Assembly: GCF_030272615.1 (NCBI RefSeq)
Contig: NC_081415.1
Span: 377,813,892-377,877,891 of the forward strand
Origin: Cryptomeria japonica
Lineage: Eukaryota; Streptophyta; Pinopsida; Cupressales; Cupressaceae
Reading direction: 5' to 3'
DNA length: 64,000 nucleotides
Part shown: piece after piece, positions 46,778-57,856 of the stretch
Position numbering within the stretch: the stretch's first letter is position 1
Layout: each line of letters opens with the position of its first letter
Notes under the pieces: generated by a model
The model's database searches: none
What the model was told of the DNA's origin: nothing
What the model saw: the letters and a program-made list of their open reading frames with translations, nothing else
Position numbers and translations under genes: made by a program

Positions 46778-48059
46778 GGTACCTGTATGAAACTCGAAGT
46801 CAATAACTTGGAAAATTATCCGAATAGCCTATTTTCAGAATTGAATAAGTTCTTGATTTTTTGTAATCTAGACAAATATGGGAATGAAAATCTGAAATTC
46901 TATCTACATTCTTCACAAATTCTGAAAATAGAATGAAATTGACAAGAATAAGGTCTAAAACCCTCATAAAACACTAAGGAAACATCCATTTTTAGACTTA
47001 TATGAGGTCTGATATAAAAGGTAAGTCTGAAGACACTTTGTATACTCAGAAAATTATCAAAATTAGGGTCGAAGGAGTCTACCAAAGATCAAATTTCACT
47101 TGGCAATGGTAAACAAAGCTCCGATTTTCAGTTTTCTAAGTCTGAAAACACCTCTCTAAGGGCAACAATGGCTGCCCAAAATCTGAGGACAACCTGCAAT
47201 ATTTATAAATCAGTCACTTAAAAGGTTGCTGCTGTGCAGAAACAGTCACATTTGATGAAATTTACCTTCCCAATGTCAAAGTGGTCAAATTTGGGCACAA
47301 ACAAAGGGCTGGTTAAAAACAATTAAGTCAAAGATAGGTCTGAAAAAGGAGTTTCAGACTTATACCAGCGATGGCACGCTCAGAAAATGCCTCCAAAATG
47401 CTCCCAAAATGATTTTTCAATGAAATCGCCTAAGTGGGAGTTGGCTGGGAATGAAAGATTAAGTCAGGAAATTAAGTTTCCAGCCAACAATGGAATTAAG
47501 ATAGCTCCCAACAATGGTAGAAAGTGCAGGTCTAAGTACACTCACAGCCTTCTAACATCAATGGCACCCAGCAAATTCAAGAAAATCACCCCAAAATATG
47601 GAGGAATCCACCTCCCAAACAAAATTGCCAAACTTTCAAGGTGGTGCCACTTCACCAAAAATCGCCCAATGTGTCAAAATGACCACCAAACTTGCTGCAA
47701 CCTCATCTTCAATGGCAGTGCTAGGTATAGCTGGGCAAAAATTGCCCTTTAACTTGCATCTCCAGCTCAAATGGTGTCCAATACTTAACTAAAATCGCAT
47801 AGCTTGAAAAAACTCTTCAATCAGCCACTTAGCTGCCTTCAATCAATCACATCAACAAATATAATAATATTTTAATGCTGGGTAGGCTCTTTTAAACTTG
47901 TTTTCACCTGGATGTTTCACCACACAAGCAATGTGGGATAAAACATTGCCTTTATAGCCTGCTTGAGAAAATCGATTTGCATCTAGAAAAATAATAATTA
48001 TTAAATGATTGTTGCAAACCATTAAATAATTGTTTTTATAATTAAATAATTGTTGTCAA
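46778..48059. other. leader region of the decayed retroelement, no gene seen
   Basis: Sequence upstream (minus-strand sense) of the long ORF. Short plus-strand frames at 47387-47792 have no domain. Confidence 0.4.
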
Positions 48060-48700
48060 ATGCAAAAAAAATTAAATTTGGGCCCATGTGTATTAAATTT
48101 TTCACTTTCACCAAAATTGAGCCAATTGGGGGAAATCGCCCCATTTTTGGATAAAAATCCAAATGAAAAATTCATCAAAAAACCTCTTTATAGCTCTTGG
48201 GGGAAAAATGACCTCTATTGGGATAAAATTCTTGATCAAAAATCATCAAACTCGTCAAAAATGCCTCTAGGGGAAAATCGATTCCCATTTGGACTCCAAA
48301 AATCACTTCATTTTCCTCATTAAGTCCAAAAATTCACTTTTGGGGAAAATCGATACCCATTTGGATGATTATCTAGATCAAAAATTGATCAAAAATCATA
48401 CTTGGGGAAGTTTGCCATTCATCAGGAAAATCATCCGCACAAAAATCCATCAAATTTAATCATAAATTGACTTAGGGGAAAATCGTCCTTCATTTGGATA
48501 GGAAATTCCGTCTAGATAAAGTTCATTTGCACTCCAGGGGAAAAACGTGGGTCATCAGGAATATTTCCAACACTTAGTCAAAATTTTAGCCTCTTGGTGG
48601 AAAATCGCCCTCCATCAGGATTTTGAGTGGGGGAAAATCATGGGTCATCAGAAATTTTGAGGAAAGGCATCCCTCATCAGGATTTTTGACCTTTAGACCA
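48060..48700 (-). repeat. irregular array of GGGGAAAATCG-type motifs
   Basis: GGGGAAATCGCCCC, GGGGAAAATCGATTCCCAT, GGGGAAAATCGATACCCAT, GGGGAAAATCGTCC and similar recur about every 40-100 bp, often followed by CATTTGGAT or CATCAGG. It is probably a leader repeat of the same retroelement as the long ORF. No coding. Confidence 0.6.
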
Positions 48701-49657
48701 TTAAAACATGGATTTTCATCGGGAATTGAATGATTTTTCCACTCAAAAACGTCTAGACACTTCAAATTTCATCTTTACGCAGCGGAACTTTGCCAATTTA
48801 TCAAAATTTGAGCAAGAAAATAGGAATTTTCTTGCGATAAAGTGCAAATTTGACTTGAATTACCCCCTAGGAGCAAGAAAATAACCCCTAAAGGACCTCT
48901 TAATGCTCGGGCACAAATATCTCCGACTTAGACATTTTAAACTCAATCACACACAAAAGCCTATACTTAGACAAAATTAGGATCACCTATACATCTAACA
49001 TTTATATGCACTCGATCCTATTTGAAAACTCAAAAAACCCTAATAGCACTTGGCATGATCACATTTCAAAATTCGAGACTTGGGCACTTAGAAGCTCAAA
49101 ATTGCCATCTACCACCAAAACCCTAAACTAACAAGACGCGGAAAGCAAGAAAGAGGGGGGTCCCCATTTGCAATGGGGCGATGTGTGAAAAGGTCACAAA
49201 ATGTACAAAGGTGCAATCACCAACTTTAAGGAAAGTTGCCTAGACAAAGTTTGCAAAGTCAATAAGTGACTCAATTTACATAGGCACACATACATAAAAA
49301 TTCACAATTAAACCTTGAAGAACACTTTAAGCAAGAAGTAGACATGCCAAATTCTATTCAAAATCCAAGTGCTATTTATAAGTGCTTACAATATTTTGTT
49401 TGCTATTTATTTAAGACAAATAAGGAAAAAACATATTGAAGTTTCTATGCTATCAATAGTTTGTTTGCATTCATAGATTGTCATCTAAAAATAGGATGCC
49501 TTTGAATAGATCCTCTAAAAGATCATCTCAAAACAGCTGTCATTTAATAATAGCATCTGCCAAAATTAGTTGTGGCAAAAATGACACTATTTAATAAAAG
49601 TAGCAGTGTGAAGGGTTGTCTTTGTCATTCTGTTTTTAGAGGAAAGGAAATGATACC
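48701..49657. other. retroelement leader or intron DNA, no gene seen
   Basis: No coding. At 49651-49658 the sequence TGATACCA looks like a degenerate tRNA-Met primer-site complement just before the LTR-like block. Confidence 0.35.
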
Positions 49658-49658
49658 A

Positions 49659-50378
49659 CGTTAGAAAGACGAGAATTAGGAAAACACTCTCACCCTGCTA
49701 ATAATCAACCAAGATTATATCTGAAACTCAAAATTAGAATAACTAAAACCTGAAACTCTTTATATCTATCCAAAGAGGCTTCAAATAAGCTTGACAAGAA
49801 TATAAATTTATTGAAATTCTCTCTATATGGATAAGCTCCTCGAAAAACTGCTCTTGAAGAGAGATTACACCTCTTGGATAATTTCCTCTTACTCCCATAT
49901 GAAGAATTGATAGGAGGAAGGCCTAATTTATAGAATTTTTAAGGTAAACCTAAAAATATTCCTATTGGCTAGTTTACGTCATGTTGCGATTGATTAGAAT
50001 GAAGATGTGATAATGATTGGCTTGCTTGCACAACCACTTAAATTTTATAATTACCTAATTTCATAACAAGGAAAATGACTAATCATTTTAACTTTTAAAA
50101 AATATGGTTCATTGCGATTAGCATGAGTACACATGAGACCAACTAGATAACAACATAGATATCATCTAGAGGCAACTATGGAAGTCTATGAGTCACGACT
50201 TAGATTCTCATATAAGATGTCACTTTGGGGATTTGAATTTGGGTCTCCAAAATGAGAACCCTATGATTTAGCCAATTGAACTCAACCTTTTGGCCTCTTT
50301 GACTAATTATTCTAACTTACGAATATTTCCTACCTATGTAAACTTGAGATATAAGCTGTGTGCATGAACTCACCAACA
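49659..50378 (-). mobile_element. LTR-like block, left copy (contains a SINE)
   Basis: From about 49705 to 50378 it is homologous to 56110-56551 (shared AGGAGGAAGGCCT, ATTGGCTAGTTTAC, GAATGAAGATGTGAT, ATTGGCTTGC, CACCAACA end). After 50378 comes a C-rich tract (CCCTTGGACCCC, CTTCCCCC), the complement of a polypurine tract, which suits a 3' LTR of a minus-strand element. The 5' limit is uncertain; a TGATACCA motif directly before 49659 would instead suit a 5' LTR of an element to the left, so two overlapping interpretations remain. Confidence 0.6.
50077..50316 (-). mobile_element. tRNA-derived SINE inside the left LTR-like block
   Basis: GACTAATCATTTTAAC (50077-50092) and GACTAATTATTCTAAC (50301-50316) flank 208 bp missing from the homologous LTR at 56.4 kb, which serves as the empty site. 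On the minus strand it reads GAGTTCAATTGGCTAAATC (A-box-like) and later AATTCAAATCCC (B-box-like) and ends A-rich at 50093-50105. The layout is like the widespread Au-type plant SINEs, though I cannot assign the family. Confidence 0.82.
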
Positions 50379-50544
50379 CCCTTGGACCCCACTTCCCCCA
50401 ATGCCCCCCTTGCCCCCTCCCCACTGTAATGTCCCCTTTTATGAATGTAGATGGAATCAAGTATGTTTGTCATTCATTTTGCAGTCTATATTAAAATTAC
50501 TATTAAATTCTGCTTAAGAATATCATCAGACTTCATTTATTAAG

Positions 50545-51003
50545 CACATTCTCATGCATATCACCAAGAACAAGGATGTTACTGCCTGTAACTTAATAAC
50601 TGTTCTGATCTGATCTGATCAATAGTGATGTCACCGGATGCCTTTGATTTCTTTCCTTTAAACCTCTAAATGTGAGAAAGAGGTCACACCTCTTTCTCAC
50701 ATTCTCATGCATATCACCAAGAACAAGGATGTTACTGCCTGTAACTTAATAACTGTTCTGATCTGATCTGATCAATAGTGATGTCACCGGATGCCTTTGA
50801 TTTCTTTCCTTTAAACCTCTAAATGTGAGAAAGAGGTCACACCTCTTTCTCACATTCTCATGCATATCACCAAGAACAAGGATGTTACTGCCTGTAACTT
50901 AATAACTGTTCTGATCTGATCTGATCAATAGTGATGTCACCGGATGCCTTTGATTTCTTTCCTTTAAACCTCTAAATGTGAGAAAGAGGTCACACCTCTT
51001 TAT
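50545..51003 (+). repeat. 153 bp unit in three identical tandem copies
   Basis: CACATTCTCATGCATATCAC starts at 50545, 50698 and 50851. The units look identical by eye except at the final edge, where CTTTCTCAC becomes CTTTATCAT. The sister LTR at 52.9 kb has one copy with several differences. Confidence 0.95.
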
Positions 51004-51733
51004 CATGCATGCCCTTTGGCAAGAGACACACCCTTTCACCATTAGCACCCTTTGAAAGAGTGCAACTTTTCATTATTTCTGCCCTTTGAAAGGGACACAA
51101 CCTTTGACAATCAGATCTGCACTTCTTATTTAATTCAGATCTGCACTTCTGATTCTCGAATTATCCCCCTCAAATGAGGTTCTCTTCATCCTTTTATATT
51201 TCATGTTTGAGGCAGTCACAACTTTTCATTTCATGCATTTGACTATTCATTAACTTAATTAAAATTGAATTATATTTAATTATATTCTTTTATATTTTAA
51301 TTTTAATTTTATTATTATCATTTATCATTAAATTGTATTTCAAAGCGGGGACATTACAGCCCGTCCCACTCAAGATTGCTTGTCCTGAAGCAATGATCAA
51401 TTTAACTAAATTTTCCCTATGCAAGGATTCCTAACTAACCCCTGAAGATTTGTCATCTTAGGACAAGTTCTCTCTCATCAATCGTAATATGTGTCTGGTT
51501 GTTTCCTTGAGACAAACAAAGTTGGAATCCTCATTCATTGAGAAAAGGATTAGAAGCATGACACACATGTAAGACCTTAATTGCAATATTCTTTCCTAAA
51601 TAAACTCATCTTTCCAGGTTAACAAAAAATAGAATTCACGATGATAGAAATCCGTAATCATAAATATTCATGTAGTAGATATGCCCAACATGAAGTATAC
51701 ACATAAAACACGGAGCATACACATGAAAACACG

Positions 51734-52165
51734 AAGCAGGAACATCCAACTAGGACCAGATCCATCCCTTGGGCCAATCAATCTATCATTTTACCCTTGA
51801 GAGGTAGGAGCGTCCAACCAGGACCAAAACCATCTCTCGGAGTAACCAATCCACAAGAGGCAGGAGCATCTAACCAGGACCAAAATCATCTCTTGGGCCA
51901 ATTCACTTTATCCACAAGAGGCTGGAGCGTCCAACTGGGACCAGAACCATCTCTTCGGCCAATTTACTTTATCCACAAGAGGCAGGAGCGTCCAACCAAG
52001 ACGAGAACTTCTCTTGGGCCAATTCACTTTATCCACAAGAGGCAGGAGCATCCAACTAGGACCAGAACCATCTCTTGGGCCAATTCACTTTATCCACAAG
52101 AGGCAGGAGCATCCAACTAGGACCAAAACCATCTCTTGGGTCCATTTACTTTGTCCACAAGATAA
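51734..52165 (+). repeat. ~61 bp tandem array, about seven units
   Basis: Units of the type GAGGCAGGAGCRTCCAACYA, then GGACCARAACCATCTCTTGG, then GCCAATTCACTTTATCCACAA. They diverge slightly and the first two are shortened. The open frame across 51797-52120 is a translation of the repeat. Confidence 0.9.
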
Positions 52166-52763
52166 TTAATCAATCTCTTTATACAAATCTGCATAAGATA
52201 ACTCGTTATAAGTTTCTCTTTTCTTGCTGATGTTTTCATTTATCCTTTTTATAGACTCATCAAAAGAGGCAACTTGATGAAGAGACAACCTCTCAAAGGT
52301 TGTCTTTTAAGATAATCATAATTTTCTTTATTAAGAACAGAGCATGCCCTTTACTAATTGCTACTCTCATTATCTTAATAAACCTGATGTCTTCATTCAA
52401 TTTGATTTTCTCTTATAATCGCTGCTAGCTGCTAACTTTCTATTTATTATGAAAGAACTCGCCATCTTTTAATAGGTAATTGTCACTGTTTTATTGTTTA
52501 TCACTAAAAATGTGTTGTCTTCTAATAAATCTCAATCGATGCTTTATGCTGATTGCCTTAAAGGTCTTTAATAAAATTGCTGCCCTTGTTATTATTTATC
52601 TTATCATAAACTGATCACATTCTCTTCTTTTCTTTGTGCTTGATAATTGTTGTGTATATACTGAGAAAGTCAACCAGACTTAATGAAGTAATCGCTGCTT
52701 ATCTTCTTCGCTGCAAACAATCAAGTAAATCTGTTCTCTGTTCCCTCAGGCTGGCATCAACAT

Positions 52764-52775
52764 GCTCTGATACCA
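52764..52775 (-). other. primer-binding site (initiator tRNA-Met)
   Basis: GCTCTGATACCA, a perfect complement of the usual TGGTATCAGAGC, two bases left of the LTR start at 52778. Confidence 0.9.
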
Positions 52776-53389
52776 CTTGTAATGTCCCCTTTTATGAATG
52801 TAGATGGAATCAAGTATGACTGTCATTCACATTGCAGTCTATATTAATATTACTATTAAATTCTGCATAAGAATATCATCAGACTTCATATATTAAGCAC
52901 ATTCCCATGCATATCACCAAGAACAAGGATGTTACTGCCTGTAACTTAATAACAGTTCTTATCTGATCTGATCTGATCAATAGTGATGTCACTGGATGCC
53001 TTTGATTCCTTTCCTTTAAACCTCTAAATGTGAGGGAGAGGTCACACTTCTTCATCTTGCATGCCCTTTGGCAAGAGACACACCCTTTCACCATTAGCAC
53101 CTTTTGAAAGAGTGCATCTGTTCATTATTTCTGCCCTTTGAAAGGGACACAACCTTTCACAATCAGATCTGCACTTCTATTCTCAAATTATCCCCTCAAA
53201 TGAGGTTCTCTTCTTCCCTTTATAGCTCATGTTTGAGGGAGTTACAACTTTTTATTTCATGCCTTTGACCATTCATTAGCTTAATTAAAATTGAATTATA
53301 TTTAATTATATTCTTTTATATTTTAATTTTAATTTTATTATTATCATTTATCATTAAATTGTATTTCAAAGCAGGGACATTACACCCAC

Positions 53390-55713
53390 CTAATCTCACA
53401 AGTGTGATACAAATTTACTGGGTGCTAACAAGGAGGCTTATTAAATTATCCATGTACAATAATCTCAATTGAGAAGGAAGAACTTACAATATTGCCCCCT
53501 AGGACTTTTTTCATACCACAAGTGATACAAAAAAAAGTCTAAAAACTTTTGAGTGCTAACAACAAGGTTTAATAAATTATCCATATTCAATAATCTCAAT
53601 GGAGATGGAAGAACTTACAATATTGTCCCCTAGGACAATTTTCTTTTGCCTTTGCAATGTTTGAAAATTGGGTGCAGTGAAGATGCCAAAATAAGTGTTT
53701 GTTGCTCCTTTGAAGGTCTAGAAAGACAAATGGATGGATTGAAGAGCTGCAAGTTGATGAAGATGGACAAGTATAGGATGTTGATGTAGGTCCACTAGCA
53801 TTGAGCAACATTCCTTCCCTTAGCAAGAGATATGCAAACAGCTGCATTTGAAAGTCTCCCCACTCCAAATTTGGATAAGAAGAAAGAAAGGAAAAAACAT
53901 TTGGTATTAGATCAGTGTTCTCTACAAGCAGTGACAAAGAGATCCTAAAAATATGTTGTGGATCAATCACCATCAATGAAGAACCAACAAATGGTGATGG
54001 ATCTCGTTTGGAGGTCTAGAAAGACGAATAGATGCTCTGAAGAGTTGCTAGTTGATGAAGATGGAGGAGTATAGGATGTTGAAGAAGGTCCACCAGCATT
54101 TAACAACATTCCTTTCATTAGCAAGGTATATGCAAAGATCTGCGTTTTGAAAGTCTCCCCACTCCAAAATAGGATAAGAAGAAAGCAATGAAAAAACATT
54201 TGGTACTGGATCAATGTTCTCTATAAGTGGTAGCGAAGAGATCCTAGAAATATTTTGTGGATAAATCACCATCAATGAAGAACTAACAAATGGAGGTGGA
54301 TCACTAAAACAAGGAAGGTCCATCTCAATAGGAATTTCATCATGCACCATCAAAGTGTCTAGAAGAGGATCGACAAGAGGTGGTGTAAAACAAGGACCTC
54401 CAAGAAGTGAGGATAATCAATGATCATCCAATTGATATTCTACAAACAGAGGTGATGAAGAATTCTCAATAACATCAATGTGGGTAGTTTCATTAAATAA
54501 CAAAGCAACATCCTTCAAAATTTGAGGACAATCATTAGTGTGAGATTTACACAAACAAGAATTGGAGAAGTATGGCTCTCTAATGAGAGAATGATCTTGC
54601 AAAATAGTGCCAACAGATGCTTTACAATCATCATAAATTGATAAGTGATGAAGTTGTGTGTGAGTCCTCTAGTTCTATTGAAAATTAAAAAAATCTATTT
54701 TTGATACAATACCATGCGAATTTGATAGCAAATTTGCATTTCAATGGAAAAAAACTCATTAAAAACAATGTTGCTCTTTTTTAAAAAAGGGCACAAAAAA
54801 TAGAGCTTTTGGTCAAAAGTTTTGTTCTCCAGAAGTTTGGAGTCCTCACTCGATATTTGGTAAATTGTGGTAAAAAATAAGTCTTGTGAGGGATGTGATT
54901 GCTTGTCACATTGAACCTAACCATGGGTCTTCATCAATCCTAAAAAGTTTTTTTTGGATTTGTGCAAAAAATCCCTTAAAAATGAGTTTGAGCTAGCTTG
55001 AAGGGTTGTGATGGTTAAATGACTATGAAATTTAAGATTAAAAAAATGGAGAGGTGGTGTGGTTGAAAGAAATCAGATTTGGACTGTTTAGGAATTAGGA
55101 TGGTGGATGGATGTGGATTTTCATTGGACGAATGCTGGAATTATAGTAGACATTGCTTTAGCAAAGTATTGGTTGTGTTCTTAGAATGGTGTCCTCCTAG
55201 GAGGGTGTCTGCTCCTAGTTGTGCTTGTGTCCTTGAAGGGGACTGCAGCATCCACAAAGGGGGCTATGGCTTGTTCTAGGCATCCAGTGTAGACAAAGGG
55301 TGCTATTTTGGCCCCATTTATTATCTTATGAATTCTTTTTCAAAACCAAAACGATTTGGAAACTCGATTTTTCTACAATTGAAATAGGGTCTAGGGGTGA
55401 TTTTTGTGTTATTGAATTTTTATGCTAAAGATCACAAAAGTGATGATTTTTTCATAAAACCCTAGAGACTAAAATCAACTAGTTTGGATTGAGTGGAACA
55501 CTATCCACAAAGTATCTCATTATAATGACCTATTTTTTCAAAATATGCAATAAAATGAGAAAAGAGGAGACAGAGTCAGCTATAGGAGCAATGAAAGAGA
55601 GGGATGGGAAAAAATGTAGTGCCCCGAGCAGTGATTTTTTTCAGGCTTTAGGACTTGTTTCCACACAAAAACTAATCCTAGCTCAGATTTGGCTCCAAGA
55701 CCATGTAAAGAAT
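53390..55713 (-). mobile_element. internal remnant of the older retroelement, with tandem duplications
   Basis: Lies between the nested element and the primer site at 55714. A block (CAATAATCTCAATKGAGAWGG with AACTTACAATATTG) occurs twice near 53455 and 53590. A ~298 bp unit occurs at 53705-54002 and 54003-54300. On the minus strand both large copies give related peptides (VPNVFSLLSSYPILEWGDFQ; IPNVFSFLSSYPNLEWGDFQ), so the duplication fell within a former coding or pseudo-coding stretch. No enzyme motif was recognised. Confidence 0.6.
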
Positions 55714-55725
55714 GCTCTGATACCA
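55714..55725 (-). other. primer-binding site (initiator tRNA-Met) of the older retroelement
   Basis: GCTCTGATACCA directly abuts the LTR start TGTCAGAAGTGC at 55726. Confidence 0.85.
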
Positions 55726-56551
55726 TGTCAGAAGTGCCTGACCATGTCAAAAATTATAAAATTTCGGCAGCTCACAACCTTCAGTTATCTGTTATATATT
55801 TTCTATTGTAATTCTAGTGTTGTATCTGTTTTGTAGGCTTTATCTTTATTGAGTTTTTATCTTAATTTTTTCTTAGTCCTCCCTTTTGATTCTTGTTTTT
55901 CTATGTCATGTCTTTATTCCTCGTTTAAGGAGCTGGTTCTTCAATTTTGGATCATTTTCATTTTTATCGCAATGATAGATCATGGAGTGTGATTCAAAAA
56001 TGTTGATGCTAAAAAAGCCACACAAATTTTCTCTAGAAGTGTTTACAAATTCATTTACATGGGTTGTGGAAATATCATTTCTTTACTCACAACCTGTTCA
56101 TAAACAACCAACATATTTGAATCTAGAATTTAGAGTAACCAAAACTTGAAACTATTTAAATGTTTCTGAAGAGGCTTGCAATAAGCATGATAATAATATT
56201 AATAGACAAAAACTTCTTACCATATCGACACACTCAAAAAGATGCTCTTGGAGAGAATGCACCTAGATAATTGTGTCTTTCTTTGGTATGAAAAAATGAA
56301 AGGAGGAAGGCCTTATAGAATTTCTAAGGTAAACATAGAAATAATCTTTATTGGCTAGTTTACATTACACAACATCACACTTGTGTTATTGGTTAGAATG
56401 AAGATGTGATTTTTGATTGGCTTGCGCACAGTTGTAACTTTTTCTAATTCCCAATTTCATAATAAGGAAAGTGACTAATTACTCCAATTGAGGAATATGA
56501 CTTACCTAAGTAAATTTAAGCTCCAAGATGTGTACATATAATACACCAACA
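55726..56551 (-). mobile_element. LTR, right copy (5' LTR of a minus-strand element)
   Basis: Starts TGTCAGAAGTGCC right after a perfect primer site and ends CACCAACA at 56551. Its last ~440 bp match the left block at 49.7-50.4 kb without the SINE. The first ~380 bp have no clear counterpart on the left, so one copy has been altered. Confidence 0.7.
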
Positions 56552-56861
56552 ACACACACTTGGACACTCAAATGACACTGTTTTGTGTTTTTGTCATTCA
56601 GTTTTGTTGCTCAAGTGGCAAAACACACACCCCAAGGGGGTTGCACTTTTCCAATCTCAAAAACATGACATTAAGTACCTTTGGTGCTTTCTTAAAGGTC
56701 CATTACACTTTGCCTTCAAATTCAAAGTTCATTTTAAGTGATTCTCTCTCTAGGCACACCTTTTGGGGTCTTGATGCACTTTTTGATATGTTTTGTTGAG
56801 TTTTGACATTTAAGTGAAAAACAACCTTTCGAGTCACTCAATTGACTTTTGTTCTATTTTG
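56552..56861 (+). repeat. host tandem repeat flanking the Copia insertion (left part)
   Basis: A unit with GGGGTCTTGATGCACTTTT, GACATTTAAGTGAAAAACA, GAGTCACTCAATTGA and CTATTTTGTCATT occurs just left of the Copia element and again at 62785-62878 on its right, so the element sits within a diverged tandem repeat. Confidence 0.65.
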
Positions 56862-57856
56862 TCATTTGTTAAATTTAGGCAAGATGTTAATCTAATTAAT
56901 TAAATTATAATTAGACTGAGAATAAGCAGAAATAACAATAAAGCACACGACACACGACACAAATACCCTGGGAAAACCTCCCTCTTGGAGGAAAAACCCA
57001 ACATCAAAGATTCAGATCAGTTTCTTTATTTATAAGCAGATTACATGAACAGTATATATCAGATTACTTATCTGATTGTAGTGCCAATCTAGGGCAGATT
57101 CAAACCACGTATATGCAGCTGTAGTATATCTTTAGAGAGAGCAGAATATCAACATCACTTGGAGAAGGAGATCGCTGAAGTATAGGACACCACTTTGCCC
57201 AGCAAGCTGCCCAATGGATTCGCTCAATGATCAGATAGACTTGCAGCATTATGAAGACTTAGATCGCTTTCTATCCTTCCAAGTTTGCTGACTAAATTCG
57301 CATAAGGCTAACGGCTTATGGTATGTTTTCTTGATGAAGATAATACCAGTTTGAAGTGTGAAATGAATCTTATTTATATACAAGATTCATGTTCAAGTTT
57401 TCCCCAAGTCGGCTTTAACAAAATTGCCACCATTTTACATATTTTAAGTTTGCCCTTTTTGGCGCCCAATTTGGGGCCTACATGAATTGCAAGTTATACC
57501 ATGTTTCATTTTGGGCCCAACCCTATTAGACATGTAATCGCTTAACCTTATTTCAATATGATTAATATTTTAATTGCCAGTAGGCATCATTAAAATATAA
57601 TCCGAACTTAGCTATCCATTTTCAACACTCCCTCTTAGCTAGAGAGGATTATAACAAGCTATCACATATTGTCATAATACATAATGAACCTCTTCATCTT
57701 ACATTGCCCGCAGAGGATGAAGGGTGATTTGCTAGAAACCAACAAAACTTCCCATCTTACATTGCCCGCAGAGGATGGATCCACCTTGCATTGCCCGCAG
57801 AGGGTGACTCCACCTTGCATTGCCCGCAGAGGGTGGAGGATGCAAACTAAATTGCA

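Larger units (their letters stand above)
50420..53389 (-). mobile_element. non-autonomous LTR retrotransposon, TSD CCCAC
   Basis: CCCAC at 50420-50424 and 53385-53389. Left LTR 50425-51358 (934 bp) and right LTR 52778-53384 (607 bp), both TGTAATGTCCCC...GGGACATTACA; the length difference is mostly a triplicated 153 bp segment in the left copy. The primer site GCTCTGATACCA (52764-52775) lies two bases before the right LTR, so the element reads on the minus strand. The internal 51359-52777 (1.4 kb) has no protein motif and includes a ~61 bp tandem array. It is nested in the older retroelement spanning roughly 49.7-56.6 kb. Confidence 0.92.

Noticed and set aside
51797-52120. 107-codon open frame
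   Set aside because: Translation of the ~61 bp tandem array.
50545-52165. CRISPR-like array
   Set aside because: Units are contiguous or slightly diverged tandem repeats without distinct spacers, in a plant retrotransposon.
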